Part shown: positions 8,962 through 16,727 of the stretch, in pieces | Numbering within the stretch: the first letter of the stretch is position 1 | How the letters are laid out: every line of letters starts with the position of its first letter | The notes under the pieces: generated by a model | The model's input: the letters and a program-made list of their open reading frames with translations, nothing else | Databases searched by the model: none | Told to the model about the DNA's origin: nothing | Position numbers and translations under genes: made by a program | DNA from: JACCQS01 sp963766765 | GTDB taxonomy: Bacteria > Actinomycetota > Actinomycetes > Mycobacteriales > Geodermatophilaceae | DNA length: 64,000 bases | Assembly: GCA_963766765.1 (NCBI GenBank) | Contig: CAVYBR010000008.1 | Coordinates: 180,541-244,540, forward strand | Direction: 5' to 3'

Positions 8962-9023
8962 GTTGATCATCGGCAAACGGGGGTTTTCTTCGGAAACAAC
9001 CTACCCATTTGCCGATGATCAAC
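8962..9023. repeat. Long inverted repeat between hmgA and the quinone reductase
   Basis: Exact 16-bp arms, GTTGATCATCGGCAAA (8962-8977) and its complement (9008-9023), enclose 30 bp that contain a second small stem around TTCTTCGGAA. Both flanking genes are on the minus strand, so the structure would lie at the 3' end of hmgA mRNA and could act as terminator or processing hairpin. Confidence 0.7.
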
Positions 9024-9060
9024 AGCCTGCTCAGCAGACCTCGCGTTTCTCTGCGAAGGG

Positions 9061-10254
9061 CTACTCCAGGGTGCGGCCGGCCCACGTCCAGGCGTAGCCG
9101 GTGTCCTCGCAGGCGAGCGCCGGCAGGCACAGGTCGAGGGGGCGGAAGGTGTCGATCATGACGGCGAGCTCGTCGAAGTACTCCACGCCGATCGCGCGCT
9201 CCGGTGCACCCGGCTGCGGACCGTGCGTGAACCCATTGGGGTGCAGCGAGATCGAGCCCTGGCCGACTCCGGAGCCCTTGCGCGCCTCGTAGTCGCCGCC
9301 GCAGTAGAACATCACTTCGTCGGAGTCGACGTTTGCGTGGTTGTACGGGACCGGGATCGACTCGGGGTGGTAGTCGACCTTGCGGGGGACGAACGAGCAG
9401 ATCACGAAGTTGTGGCCTTCGAAGGTTTGGTGCACCGTCGGCGGTTGGTGGACCCGGCCGGTGATCGGCTCGAAATCGGAGATGTTGAACGCGTACGGGT
9501 AGAGGCACCCGTCCCAGCCAACGACGTCGAAGGGGTGCTGGGCGTAGGTGAACTTCGTCCAGCCGACGCCGCCGTTATGGTCCGAGGAGCGATGCTGGAC
9601 AAGGACTTCCACGTCAGCGCCGGTGTCTGTGAATGGCTCGGTCGGCACCCTGAAGTCGCGCTCGCAGTAGGGCGCATTCTCGAGCAACTGGCCTCGCGCG
9701 GAGAGGTACCGCTTGGGCGGCGTGATCAGCCCGGTCGCCTCCGTACTCAGCGTCCGCAGCGGATCGCTACCGGTCGGAACGATGCGGTAGGTGATCGACG
9801 TCGGGATCACGACATAGTCGCCGCTGCCTATGTCGAAGGCGCCGAGTATGGATTCGAACCGCGCCGTACCGCTTTCCACGTAGATGCACTCGGCGCCGAT
9901 GGCGTTGCGGTAGTACGGGGAGGGCGTATCGGCGTACGAGTACGAGATCCGGCAGTCGGCATTTGCCAACAGATGCTGGCGACCGGTTATCGCGTCCTTA
10001 CCAGGCTCATCGAGCTTGTGCGTGACGAAGTGGCGTGGCCGCAGCGGATGGTTGGACTGCCGCGCCCACTGTGGACCGTCGAACGCCTCACTGTTGACGA
10101 TCGCGGTCGGGAGGTACTCGTGGTAGAGCAGTGATGAGTCCGAAGAGAAGCCCTCGGCGCCCATCAGCTCCTCGGCGTAGAGGCCGCCGTCGGGCTTGCG
10201 GAACTGCGTGTGCCGCTTGCGGGGGATGTCGCCGACCTGGCGGTAATAGGGCAT
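9061..10254 (-). CDS. hmgA: Homogentisate 1,2-dioxygenase
   Basis: A 397-residue cupin dioxygenase that opens the homogentisate ring to maleylacetoacetate in tyrosine/phenylalanine catabolism, using Fe(II). Diagnostic segments are PYYRQVGDIPRKRHTQF at the N-terminus, YSYADTPSPYYRNA, VVGWDGCLYPYAFN and the C-terminal metal-binding region SISLHPNGFTHGPQPG. The ATG at 10254 is preceded by a strong GGAAAGG ribosome site. It is divergent from the unknown gene and fahA, which together with hmgA form a compact catabolic block; a maleylacetoacetate isomerase gene is not seen nearby. Confidence 0.95.
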   Translation of the reverse strand: MPYYRQVGDIPRKRHTQFRKPDGGLYAEELMGAEGFSSDSSLLYHEYLPTAIVNSEAFDGPQWARQSNHPLRPRHFVTHKLDEPGKDAITGRQHLLANADCRISYSYADTPSPYYRNAIGAECIYVESGTARFESILGAFDIGSGDYVVIPTSITYRIVPTGSDPLRTLSTEATGLITPPKRYLSARGQLLENAPYCERDFRVPTEPFTDTGADVEVLVQHRSSDHNGGVGWTKFTYAQHPFDVVGWDGCLYPYAFNISDFEPITGRVHQPPTVHQTFEGHNFVICSFVPRKVDYHPESIPVPYNHANVDSDEVMFYCGGDYEARKGSGVGQGSISLHPNGFTHGPQPGAPERAIGVEYFDELAVMIDTFRPLDLCLPALACEDTGYAWTWAGRTLE

Positions 10255-10282
10255 GAACGGTGACCTTTCCAGACGTGTGGGC

Positions 10283-10294
10283 GTCGTGCACGAC
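10283..10294. promoter_or_regulatory. Palindrome in the hmgA/fahA divergent promoter region
   Basis: GTCGTGCACGAC, a perfect 12-bp palindrome, lies in the 104-bp region between the divergent starts of hmgA and the 10359 gene. It is a candidate operator for the IclR regulator encoded downstream of fahA; this is inference from position only. Confidence 0.35.
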
Positions 10295-10358
10295 CGTCCG
10301 TTATCAGGACGCGCGCGTCCGGTTCCAGCCTCTTGAGGGTGCGCTAGCGTTCCAGGCC

Positions 10359-11291
10359 GTGTCAACTTCTGACTCTGCGCCCACAGGTGATGCTGTCCCT
10401 GCACCTGACTCTGCGGTCGCGACTGAACCTGGCGCTGCTCGATCGAGCGCGACCGGCCCAGCGCCGACTGCAGCGCTGTCCGCACTCTTCGGCAGTCTGA
10501 TCGATGACGCCGCGCTGTTCCCGCCAGGAAACGCGACGATGCCCGACGCCGTGGCTGCCCATCCGCATCACCTCGCCGGCACCTACGGTCGACTCGTCGG
10601 CCGATTCCTGTGCCCCGCGTCGCGAATTCCTGAGCTGGCGCAGGCATGGTCTCGGCCCGAGCCGCTCTTTGTCGGGATCATCGCCGATACCGGCATCGAT
10701 GGGGTCAGCGACGCCGTGACGCAGGTCGTGACGGACTCGCGGCTGGAATTGGGCGCCGTGGAGATCGTGCTGCCGCCGGGCTCCTCGCTCGATGTACTGG
10801 GCGACATTCTCGACGCGCTGCCCGAGGTCACCGGATACGTCGAACTACCGCGAGGACAAGACATCTCCGCCGAACTCGACGCCATCGCGGTGGCCGGGCG
10901 GGAGGCCAAGTTCCGTACCGGCGGCGCGGTCCTGGGCGCCGTGCCGGCGCCGGAGGAGCTAGCGGTCTTCATCAGCGAGTGTGTCGCGCGGCGGATCCCG
11001 TTCAAATGCACGGCCGGGCTGCACCACGCGATCTGCGGGACCGAGGACGAATCGGGCAACACCCAGCACGGTTTCCTCAACGTGCTCATGGCGACCCAAG
11101 CTGCGGTTCTCGGCGAGGAGCCCTCAGAGGTTGTCGGGTGGCTCTGCGAGGGCAGCGCGGAGGTGATCGTGCACGCGCTGCGCGCGCTGCATGAACACGA
11201 CGCGCGTCGCGTCCGTACGAGCTTCATCGGCTTCGGGTCCTGCTCGTTGACCGAGCCAATCGACGAGCTCACCGCCCTGGGGCTGCTGTGA
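10359..11291 (+). CDS. Uncharacterised protein of the homogentisate cluster
   Basis: I do not recognise a named family. The product is about 310 residues from GTG 10359; residues 1-45 are Ala/Pro/Ser/Thr-rich, then LSALFGSLIDDAALFPPGNA begins a compact domain with alternating strands and helices resembling an (alpha/beta)8 barrel: GAVEIVLPPG, GYVELPRG, AKFRTGGAV, IPFKCTAGLHHAI, TSFIGFGSCS near the end. Lys, Arg, Thr and His in these strand ends could line an active site. Its stop overlaps the fahA start by 4 bp, so it is co-translated with fumarylacetoacetase and divergent from hmgA, which ties it to tyrosine degradation. An isomerase or hydrolase role is a guess. Confidence 0.75.
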   Translation: MSTSDSAPTGDAVPAPDSAVATEPGAARSSATGPAPTAALSALFGSLIDDAALFPPGNATMPDAVAAHPHHLAGTYGRLVGRFLCPASRIPELAQAWSRPEPLFVGIIADTGIDGVSDAVTQVVTDSRLELGAVEIVLPPGSSLDVLGDILDALPEVTGYVELPRGQDISAELDAIAVAGREAKFRTGGAVLGAVPAPEELAVFISECVARRIPFKCTAGLHHAICGTEDESGNTQHGFLNVLMATQAAVLGEEPSEVVGWLCEGSAEVIVHALRALHEHDARRVRTSFIGFGSCSLTEPIDELTALGLL

Positions 11292-12577
11292 GCGAGCCGA
11301 CGCCGACGCGGGCGCCGACGCCGACGCCGCCGGGGACCGGCCGGACGACGTGGGTGCCGGTTCCGGAGGGCAGCGACTTCCCGATCACGAACCTCCCGTA
11401 CGGCGTCTTCTGCGTGCAGGAAGGCACGCCGACCAATGCGGAGGGCGGAGGTCGCCGGATCGGGGTGGCGATCGGCGAGCAGATCCTCGACCTCGCTGCT
11501 GCCGCGGCCCGGGGGCTGATCAACGAGCCGTCGCAGATGCTGCGTGCGGCGACGCTGAACCCGTTCCTTGCCTGCGGCCGCTCGGAGTGGGACCGCATCC
11601 GCGCCGAAGTCACCGAACTGCTCAGCGATGAGTCCAAGCGTGGATCGGTCGAGAAGATGCTCGTCGCCCAGTCCGAAGTCGAGATGTGCCTGCCTTTTGA
11701 GGTCGCCGACTACGTCGATTTCTACGCATCGATCGATCACGCGACCAACGTGGGCAAGCTGTTCCGGCCGGACTCGCCGCCCCTGCTGCCAAACTGGCGC
11801 CACCTACCGATCGGCTATCACGGCCGGGCCGGCACGGTGGTCGTGTCCGGTTCCGATGTCCAACGTCCGAACGGTCAGCGCAAGGCCCCGGATGCCGCGA
11901 CGCCGACGTACGGACCCTCGCAACGGCTGGATATCGAGGCAGAAGTCGGGTTCGTCGTGGGGAGGCCGACAGAGCGCGGGACCCAGGTGGGGATCGGCGA
12001 GTTTGCCGACCACGTCTTCGGCGTCGTCCTGCTCAATGACTGGTCGGCGCGCGACATCCAGGCCTGGGAGTACGTACCGCTGGGCCCGTTCCTGGGTAAG
12101 TCCTTTGCCACGTCGATTTCGCCGTGGGTGGTTCCGTTGGCTGCGCTGGAGGCTGCGCGGATCCCCGGTCCCGTTCAGGAGCCGGACCCGCTTCCGTACC
12201 TCAGTCGGGTCGAGGAGTGGGGGTTGGACCTGACTCTCGAAGTCGAGTGCAACGGGACTGTGGTCTCCCGCCCGCCGTTCGCAGCGATGTACTGGACCGC
12301 CGACCAGCAGTTGGCGCACATGACAGTGAACGGCGCGAGCCTTCGTACGGGCGACCTGTTCGCATCGGGGACGGTGTCCGGGCCGGAGCCGCAGCAGCGG
12401 GGATCCTTTCTGGAGTTGTCCTGGGGCGGCAGCGAGCCGTTCACCCTCGACGACGGCAGCCCGCGATCGTTCCTCGAGGACGGCGACACGGTCACGTTGC
12501 GGGCCAGTGCGCCCGGCCCGGATGGCACCAGGATCGGCTTCGGCTACTGCACCGGCACGATCCGACCTGCCCGCTAA
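11288..12577 (+). CDS. fahA: Fumarylacetoacetase
   Basis: Fumarylacetoacetate hydrolase, last step of tyrosine catabolism, giving fumarate and acetoacetate. Of 429 residues, the first 20 are a Thr/Pro repeat unusual for the family. Catalytic-domain signatures: LPIGYHGRAGTVVVSG with the active-site His, GRPTERGTQVGI, LLNDWSARDIQAWEYVPLGP (metal-binding Asp), FLGKSFATSISPWVV, and late HMTVNGASLRTGDLFASGT. It overlaps the preceding gene by GTGA. The gene ends 28 bp before the family A repeat that separates it from the convergent iclR. Confidence 0.95.
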   Translation: MSEPTPTRAPTPTPPGTGRTTWVPVPEGSDFPITNLPYGVFCVQEGTPTNAEGGGRRIGVAIGEQILDLAAAAARGLINEPSQMLRAATLNPFLACGRSEWDRIRAEVTELLSDESKRGSVEKMLVAQSEVEMCLPFEVADYVDFYASIDHATNVGKLFRPDSPPLLPNWRHLPIGYHGRAGTVVVSGSDVQRPNGQRKAPDAATPTYGPSQRLDIEAEVGFVVGRPTERGTQVGIGEFADHVFGVVLLNDWSARDIQAWEYVPLGPFLGKSFATSISPWVVPLAALEAARIPGPVQEPDPLPYLSRVEEWGLDLTLEVECNGTVVSRPPFAAMYWTADQQLAHMTVNGASLRTGDLFASGTVSGPEPQQRGSFLELSWGGSEPFTLDDGSPRSFLEDGDTVTLRASAPGPDGTRIGFGYCTGTIRPAR

Positions 12578-12605
12578 CCAGCCCCCCGGAGCATCCTCCC
12601 GACGG

Positions 12606-12665
12606 ACTTTCTCCGGAGAAAGTGCGGTCTGGCCCGGGCTAGAAGCGACATTCTCCGGAGAAAGT
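12606..12665 (+). repeat. Family A 60-bp palindromic unit, copy 1
   Basis: Left palindrome ACTTTCTCCGGAGAAAGT (12606-12623), 24-bp spacer beginning GCGGTCTGG and ending AGAAGCG, right palindrome ACATTCTCCGGAGAAAGT (12648-12665). It lies between convergent fahA and iclR. The same 18-24-18 layout recurs at 21541, 23293 (inverted) and 26416. Confidence 0.9.
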
Positions 12666-12697
12666 GGGTTGGGGCCGGGCCGGGCCGGGCGGCAAGG

Positions 12698-13333
12698 TCA
12701 GGACAGCGCGGCGCGGATATCCTCGGCGGCCAGAACCACGCGCTCGCCGACCTCGTCCACCGAGAGGTCTCCGAGGCTCACCACTCCGACGCTCGCCCGG
12801 AGAAAGCTCAAGCCCGTCACCGGGGCGGCGATGCCGTGCGCGCCGGGTTGGAGTTCGCCGCTCGTGGTCACGTACCCCGGTTCGCTTGGCGCGTCCAGGG
12901 CGAGGATCGCTAAGCCAGCCGCCCCGCGATCGAGCGGGTGGCGGGAGCCGACGCGGTAGGCGACGTGGTAGTTGGTCCACGTCGGCTCGACGACTGCAAC
13001 CGCAAGTGCCTCGCCGGCGTCGGCGATCGTCAGATGAGCGGTTGCTCCGACATCCTCGGCAAGCCGACGCAGCGGACCGCCGGCAGCTTCGCGGAGCAGG
13101 GGATGAATGCGCTGCGCGAGATGCAGGACGCCCAGGCCCAACCGCCAGCGGCCTTCGCTGTCGCGCTGCACCATGCCCTGGTGGGCAAGGGCAGTGATCA
13201 ACCGATAGACGACCGGCCGGTGCGTCTGCAACGCCTCCGCGAGTGCGGTCACGGTCATCGGCGCGGAAGCCTCGGCCAGGAGTCGGAGCAGGCGCAGCCC
13301 ACGTTCCAAGGACTGCGAAGTCTCGGCTGCCAC
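12698..13333 (-). CDS. IclR-family transcriptional regulator
   Basis: 211 residues with an N-terminal winged helix (SLERGLRLLRLLAEASAPMTV, then LQTHRPVVYRLITALAHQGMV) and a shortened IclR effector domain (GATAHLTIADAGEALAVAVV, ending GLSFLRASVGVVSL). Effector domains of the family bind aromatic or short organic acids. Its position directly downstream of, and convergent with, fahA makes it the likely regulator of the homogentisate genes, though a pure neighbour effect cannot be excluded. Confidence 0.88.
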   Translation of the reverse strand: MAAETSQSLERGLRLLRLLAEASAPMTVTALAEALQTHRPVVYRLITALAHQGMVQRDSEGRWRLGLGVLHLAQRIHPLLREAAGGPLRRLAEDVGATAHLTIADAGEALAVAVVEPTWTNYHVAYRVGSRHPLDRGAAGLAILALDAPSEPGYVTTSGELQPGAHGIAAPVTGLSFLRASVGVVSLGDLSVDEVGERVVLAAEDIRAALS

Positions 13334-13360
13334 GCTCGCGACCCTAGGCCAGCCGTCTGG

Positions 13361-13966
13361 TCACCCGGTAAAGGCGGAGACCGCCTCGTATAGGGCGTAC
13401 ACCGCGAAGCACGCGAACAGGATCGCTGCCGTACGGCGGACCAGCTTCACCGGAAGCCGGGTGACCAGCTTGGCCCCGACGAAGACAGCAAGCGACGCGA
13501 TGAGGACCAGCGCCGCGAAGGCACCGACAAAGACCGAGATCGGAGCATCGAAGCGGGCAGCGAGTCCGGCAGTTGCCAGCTGGGACAGGTCTCCCCACTC
13601 GGCGAGGAACGTGATCCCGAACGAGGCAAGCGTGATCCGCCAGGCCGGCCAATCCTTGTGCGTTGCAGCCTCTGCCTCAGTCAGCCCATCTCCCGCGCCC
13701 TCCTTGGCCGAGCGCCAAAGCAGCACTGCGCCAACCGCGAAGAGCACAGCGACTCCGACGGCTACCCATTCCCGGGGCAGCAGAGACAGCAATGAACCCG
13801 CGGTCACGGCTATCGCGGCTTGTACGGCGAAGGCTGCGCTGACTCCCGCCAGAACCGGCAACGGCCGGAAGCGACTGGCCAGGACGAGCGTTGCGAACAT
13901 CGTCTTGTCGGGCAGTTCGACCGGCGCCACGAGCACGAACGCCGTGACGACCACCGAGAAGATCAT
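13361..13966 (-). CDS. TMEM165/GDT1-family cation transporter
   Basis: A 201-residue membrane protein with six predicted hydrophobic segments in two halves, each carrying the family motif E-x-G/P-D-K/R-T/S: VELPDKTMFATLVLA at about residues 15-30 and FLAEWGDLSQLATAGLAA at about 118-135. UPF0016/GDT1 proteins move manganese or calcium across membranes. In the second motif the usual Lys/Arg is replaced by Leu. The gene overlaps larC by 4 bp and is therefore coupled to it. Confidence 0.88.
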   Translation of the reverse strand: MIFSVVVTAFVLVAPVELPDKTMFATLVLASRFRPLPVLAGVSAAFAVQAAIAVTAGSLLSLLPREWVAVGVAVLFAVGAVLLWRSAKEGAGDGLTEAEAATHKDWPAWRITLASFGITFLAEWGDLSQLATAGLAARFDAPISVFVGAFAALVLIASLAVFVGAKLVTRLPVKLVRRTAAILFACFAVYALYEAVSAFTG

Positions 13967-15165
13967 CGAGTTGCGGGTCCTCCGCTGCCGAGCGTGAACA
14001 GCCGATGCGCCTCGGCAGTCGCTGCTCGCAGCACCTCCTTGACCGGCAGATCGAGTTTCTCTGCAGCGCGGGCGACATCGTCGAACTCCACACTGACGTT
14101 GACCACGCGGCCCTCGTCCCGGGCCAGCTTCACGCCGATCTGCTCACCCTGAACCCGAACGCTTGCCGGTTCCCGGTCCAGCGCGAATTTCGCGACCGGG
14201 ATGCGACGCAGCCCGATGGTCGATGTCCGGACGAAGATCTGCTTGCGGACGTCGTCCTCCGCCGCGGCGCCGCAGAGGACGTGCAGCGTGTACGCGGGCC
14301 GACCCTTCTTCATGAGGATCGGGCTCAGCCAGGCATCCGAGGCGCCCGCGGTCAGCAGAGCGGTGAGTACGTCCGGCCAGAGCCGGGGATCCATGTCGTC
14401 GACGTTGGTTTCCAGCAGCACCGCCGTACCCGACTCAGGTTGTCCCACCGGCTCGCCCAGGATGAGCCGTACGACGTTGGCCACCTCGTCGACATCGCGG
14501 GTGCCGGCTCCGTGGCCGACGGCCTGAACCCGCATCTTCGGCATTTCCTGCCACCGCGTCACGATCGTCGCCAGCAGGGCCGCGCCAGTTGGCGTGCACA
14601 TCTCGTACGGGGCGGGGCCCGACCAGACTGGTGCGTTCACATCGGAAAGCAGTTGCAGCACTGCAGGTCCGGGGATCGGAATGAAGCCGTGCTCACCGCG
14701 GCTCATTCCGCTGCCCAGGGAGACGGGACCGGCCGACAGCTCAGTCAGGCTCAGCGAGTGCAGTCCGGCGCAGACACCGACCACGTCGGCGATCGCGTCC
14801 AGGGCCCCGACCTCGTGGAAGTGCACCTGTTCCGGCGTTGTCCGATGGACGTCTGCCTCAGCGCGCGCCATTCGCTCGAAGGCACTCAGGGCCATCGAGC
14901 GGATTTCCTCGGCGAGTTCTGCGGATTCGAGCTGGGTGCGGACGTTCGCCCAGGTGCGAGTGACGGTGGAGCGGGGCGCCTTGACGTCCACCTTGGTCGC
15001 GGCCAGTCCCTGTCGGGTGGTCGAGGAGACGCTCAGTGCGATCGGCTCGACGCCGATGGCATCGACGGCTTCCTGCATCACGTCGACGGAGGCGCCGGCG
15101 TCCACCAGGGCACCGAGCAGCATGTCGCCACTGGCGCCAGCGGTGAGGTCCAGCCAACCGATCAC
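13963..15165 (-). CDS. larC: Nickel pincer cofactor biosynthesis protein LarC
   Basis: 400 residues of the LarC (DUF111) family, the CTP-dependent cyclometallase that inserts nickel into the pyridinium-bis-thiocarboxylate cofactor. Seen: GWLDLTAGASGDMLLGALVDAG at the start, HFHEVGALDAIADVVGVC, PGPAVLQLLSDVNAPVW, and GHGAGTRDVDEVANVVRLILGE in the C-terminal half, followed by LLETNVDDMDPRLWPDVLTA. No larA, larB or larE is visible in the window, so the cofactor partner genes lie elsewhere or are absent. It is the upstream member of a coupled pair with the GDT1 transporter and divergent from pheA with only 37 bp between starts. Confidence 0.9.
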   Translation of the reverse strand: MIGWLDLTAGASGDMLLGALVDAGASVDVMQEAVDAIGVEPIALSVSSTTRQGLAATKVDVKAPRSTVTRTWANVRTQLESAELAEEIRSMALSAFERMARAEADVHRTTPEQVHFHEVGALDAIADVVGVCAGLHSLSLTELSAGPVSLGSGMSRGEHGFIPIPGPAVLQLLSDVNAPVWSGPAPYEMCTPTGAALLATIVTRWQEMPKMRVQAVGHGAGTRDVDEVANVVRLILGEPVGQPESGTAVLLETNVDDMDPRLWPDVLTALLTAGASDAWLSPILMKKGRPAYTLHVLCGAAAEDDVRKQIFVRTSTIGLRRIPVAKFALDREPASVRVQGEQIGVKLARDEGRVVNVSVEFDDVARAAEKLDLPVKEVLRAATAEAHRLFTLGSGGPATR

Positions 15166-15202
15166 GACACGGAGTATCTACGAGCCGCCTAGGCTCGCTG
15201 CC

Positions 15203-16150
15203 ATGCCTGGGGTCCCGCCGACGCGTTTTGCCTTCCTCGGTCCCGAGGGCACGTTCGCCGAGATCGGGCTGCGGAGTCTGCCGGCGATCGCTGCCGGCGG
15301 GGAGTCGGCCGGCCAAGCGCTGCCGTCGGTCAGCGAGGTGCTCGAGGCCGTACGCCGTGGCGAGGCCGATGCCGGCTTGGTCCCGTTGGAGAACTCCATC
15401 GAGGGTTCGGTGGCGGTGACGCTGGACGAGTTGGCTACCGGGGAGCCCTTGGTCATCGTCCGTGAGGTCTTCGTACCGGTGACCCTGCCGCTGCTCGTGC
15501 GACCGGGAACCTCGCCGGAGGACATCCGTACCTTCGCCACCCACCCACACGCCTACGGCCAGGTTCGGCGCACGCTCAAGTCGATCCTGCCCAACGTCGA
15601 GGTCGTCGCCACCACGTCCACGGCCGTCGCAGCGCAGGGGGTCGCTCAGGGCAAGTACGACGCTGCGGTCGCCTCGCCGATCGCGGGAACCCGGTACCGG
15701 CTGACTGCCGTACGGGATGACGTCTCCGATCATCAGGGTGCTGTTACGCGGTTCGTCCTTGTCTCGCGACCGGCCCCGCCGCCTCCCGTCACCGGCGCGG
15801 ACAAGACGTCGATCGCCGCCTTCATCGACGACGACCACACCGGCGCGCTGCTCGAGGTGCTGACCGAGTTCGCGATCCGCGGGATCAGCCTGACCCGCAT
15901 CGAATCACGGCCGACCAAGGAGCGCCTCGGCGTCTACTTCTTCTCCCTCGACTGCGAGGGCCATGTCCTGGACAACCGGGTCGGCGAGGCGTTGAGCGCG
16001 CTGCGCCGGCTCTGCTCTGACGTGCGGTTTCTTGGTTCCTACCCCCGCGCTGACGGCCGCGAGCCAAAACCCGTACCGGACCGGGCAACCGACGCGTCCT
16101 TCGGCGACGCCGCCGCCTGGCTCGCGCGTCTCGGCGAAGGGCGCCTCTAG
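15203..16150 (+). CDS. pheA: Prephenate dehydratase
   Basis: A 315-residue monofunctional prephenate dehydratase, converting prephenate to phenylpyruvate in phenylalanine synthesis. FAFLGPEGTFAE opens the PDT domain, VPLENSIEGSVAVTLDEL follows, and the catalytic TRF motif is in HQGAVTRFVLVSR at about residue 185. The ACT regulatory domain begins near 200 (TSIAAFIDDDHTGALLEVL) and carries the phenylalanine-binding ESRP motif in SLTRIESRPTKERLG. The ATG at 15203 gives the expected N-terminus. It ends just before the family D palindromes. Confidence 0.94.
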   Translation: MPGVPPTRFAFLGPEGTFAEIGLRSLPAIAAGGESAGQALPSVSEVLEAVRRGEADAGLVPLENSIEGSVAVTLDELATGEPLVIVREVFVPVTLPLLVRPGTSPEDIRTFATHPHAYGQVRRTLKSILPNVEVVATTSTAVAAQGVAQGKYDAAVASPIAGTRYRLTAVRDDVSDHQGAVTRFVLVSRPAPPPPVTGADKTSIAAFIDDDHTGALLEVLTEFAIRGISLTRIESRPTKERLGVYFFSLDCEGHVLDNRVGEALSALRRLCSDVRFLGSYPRADGREPKPVPDRATDASFGDAAAWLARLGEGRL

Positions 16151-16160
16151 CTCAGGGCAA

Positions 16161-16227
16161 CGGGACGTTATGCGCATAACGTCCCGCTGACGGGCCCGAA
16201 ACCGGGACGTTATGCGCATAACGTCCC
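16161..16227. repeat. Family D palindrome pair
   Basis: A perfect 26-bp palindrome (16161-16186, half-site CGGGACGTTATGC, centre TGCGCA) and a 24-bp copy of the same sequence (16204-16227) are separated by 17 bp that include CGGGCCCG. They sit between convergent pheA and the GroES-like gene. The overall design matches the other paired palindromes here although the sequence is unrelated. Confidence 0.85.
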
Positions 16228-16252
16228 AAAATGTGGACGGTCAACGCGGGTA

Positions 16253-16627
16253 TCAGAGGTAGAGGCCCGTGGACTCTTCGATGCCTTCGGCGGCGATCGC
16301 ATGGGCGTCGCGTTCGCGCAGGATGATCAGCGATTCCCCGTGCACCTCGACCTCGTGCTGGTCATCCGGTGAGAACAGCACCTGATCGCCCGGCTTGATC
16401 TGGCGTACGTGGTTTCCGACACCGACGACCTCACCCCAGACCAGCCGCTTTGCCATCTGGGCGGTCGCCGGGATCACGATGCCGCCGCTGGACCGACGTT
16501 CGCCGGCTTCCTTGGACAGGCTGACCAGGAGTCGGTCGTGCAGCATCTTGATCGGCAGCTTGCCGCGGGTTCCGGCCTCTCCTGACCGTCGTGGCTCACC
16601 GATATCCGGGAAGTCGTTGTCCGCCAC
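16253..16627 (-). CDS. GroES-like co-chaperonin
   Basis: 124 residues with the Cpn10 fold: IKMLHDRLLVSLSKEAGERRSSGGIVIPATAQ is the conserved N-terminal strand pair and mobile loop, followed by GEVVGVGNHVRQIKPGDQVLFSPDD and ESLIILRERDAHAIA. It is longer than canonical GroES (about 98) by an N-terminal stretch (NDFPDIGEPRRSG) and a C-terminal tail, and no groEL is adjacent. It is probably the accessory GroES-like protein widespread in actinomycetes and not the main co-chaperonin. Confidence 0.85.
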   Translation of the reverse strand: MADNDFPDIGEPRRSGEAGTRGKLPIKMLHDRLLVSLSKEAGERRSSGGIVIPATAQMAKRLVWGEVVGVGNHVRQIKPGDQVLFSPDDQHEVEVHGESLIILRERDAHAIAAEGIEESTGLYL

Positions 16628-16727
16628 GACCTCGACGCTACCCGGAGCGACGCTGGTTCGACGCAGCGCCGCTCACAACACAACCGTCAGTCATCAACGT
16701 GCTTGCGCCCATCCTTATCGTGCAGAT

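Noticed and set aside
12606..12665. Family A repeat as a simple bidirectional terminator of convergent genes
   Set aside because: Copies also occur between tandem genes and inside a coding region, and no U-run follows the palindromes.
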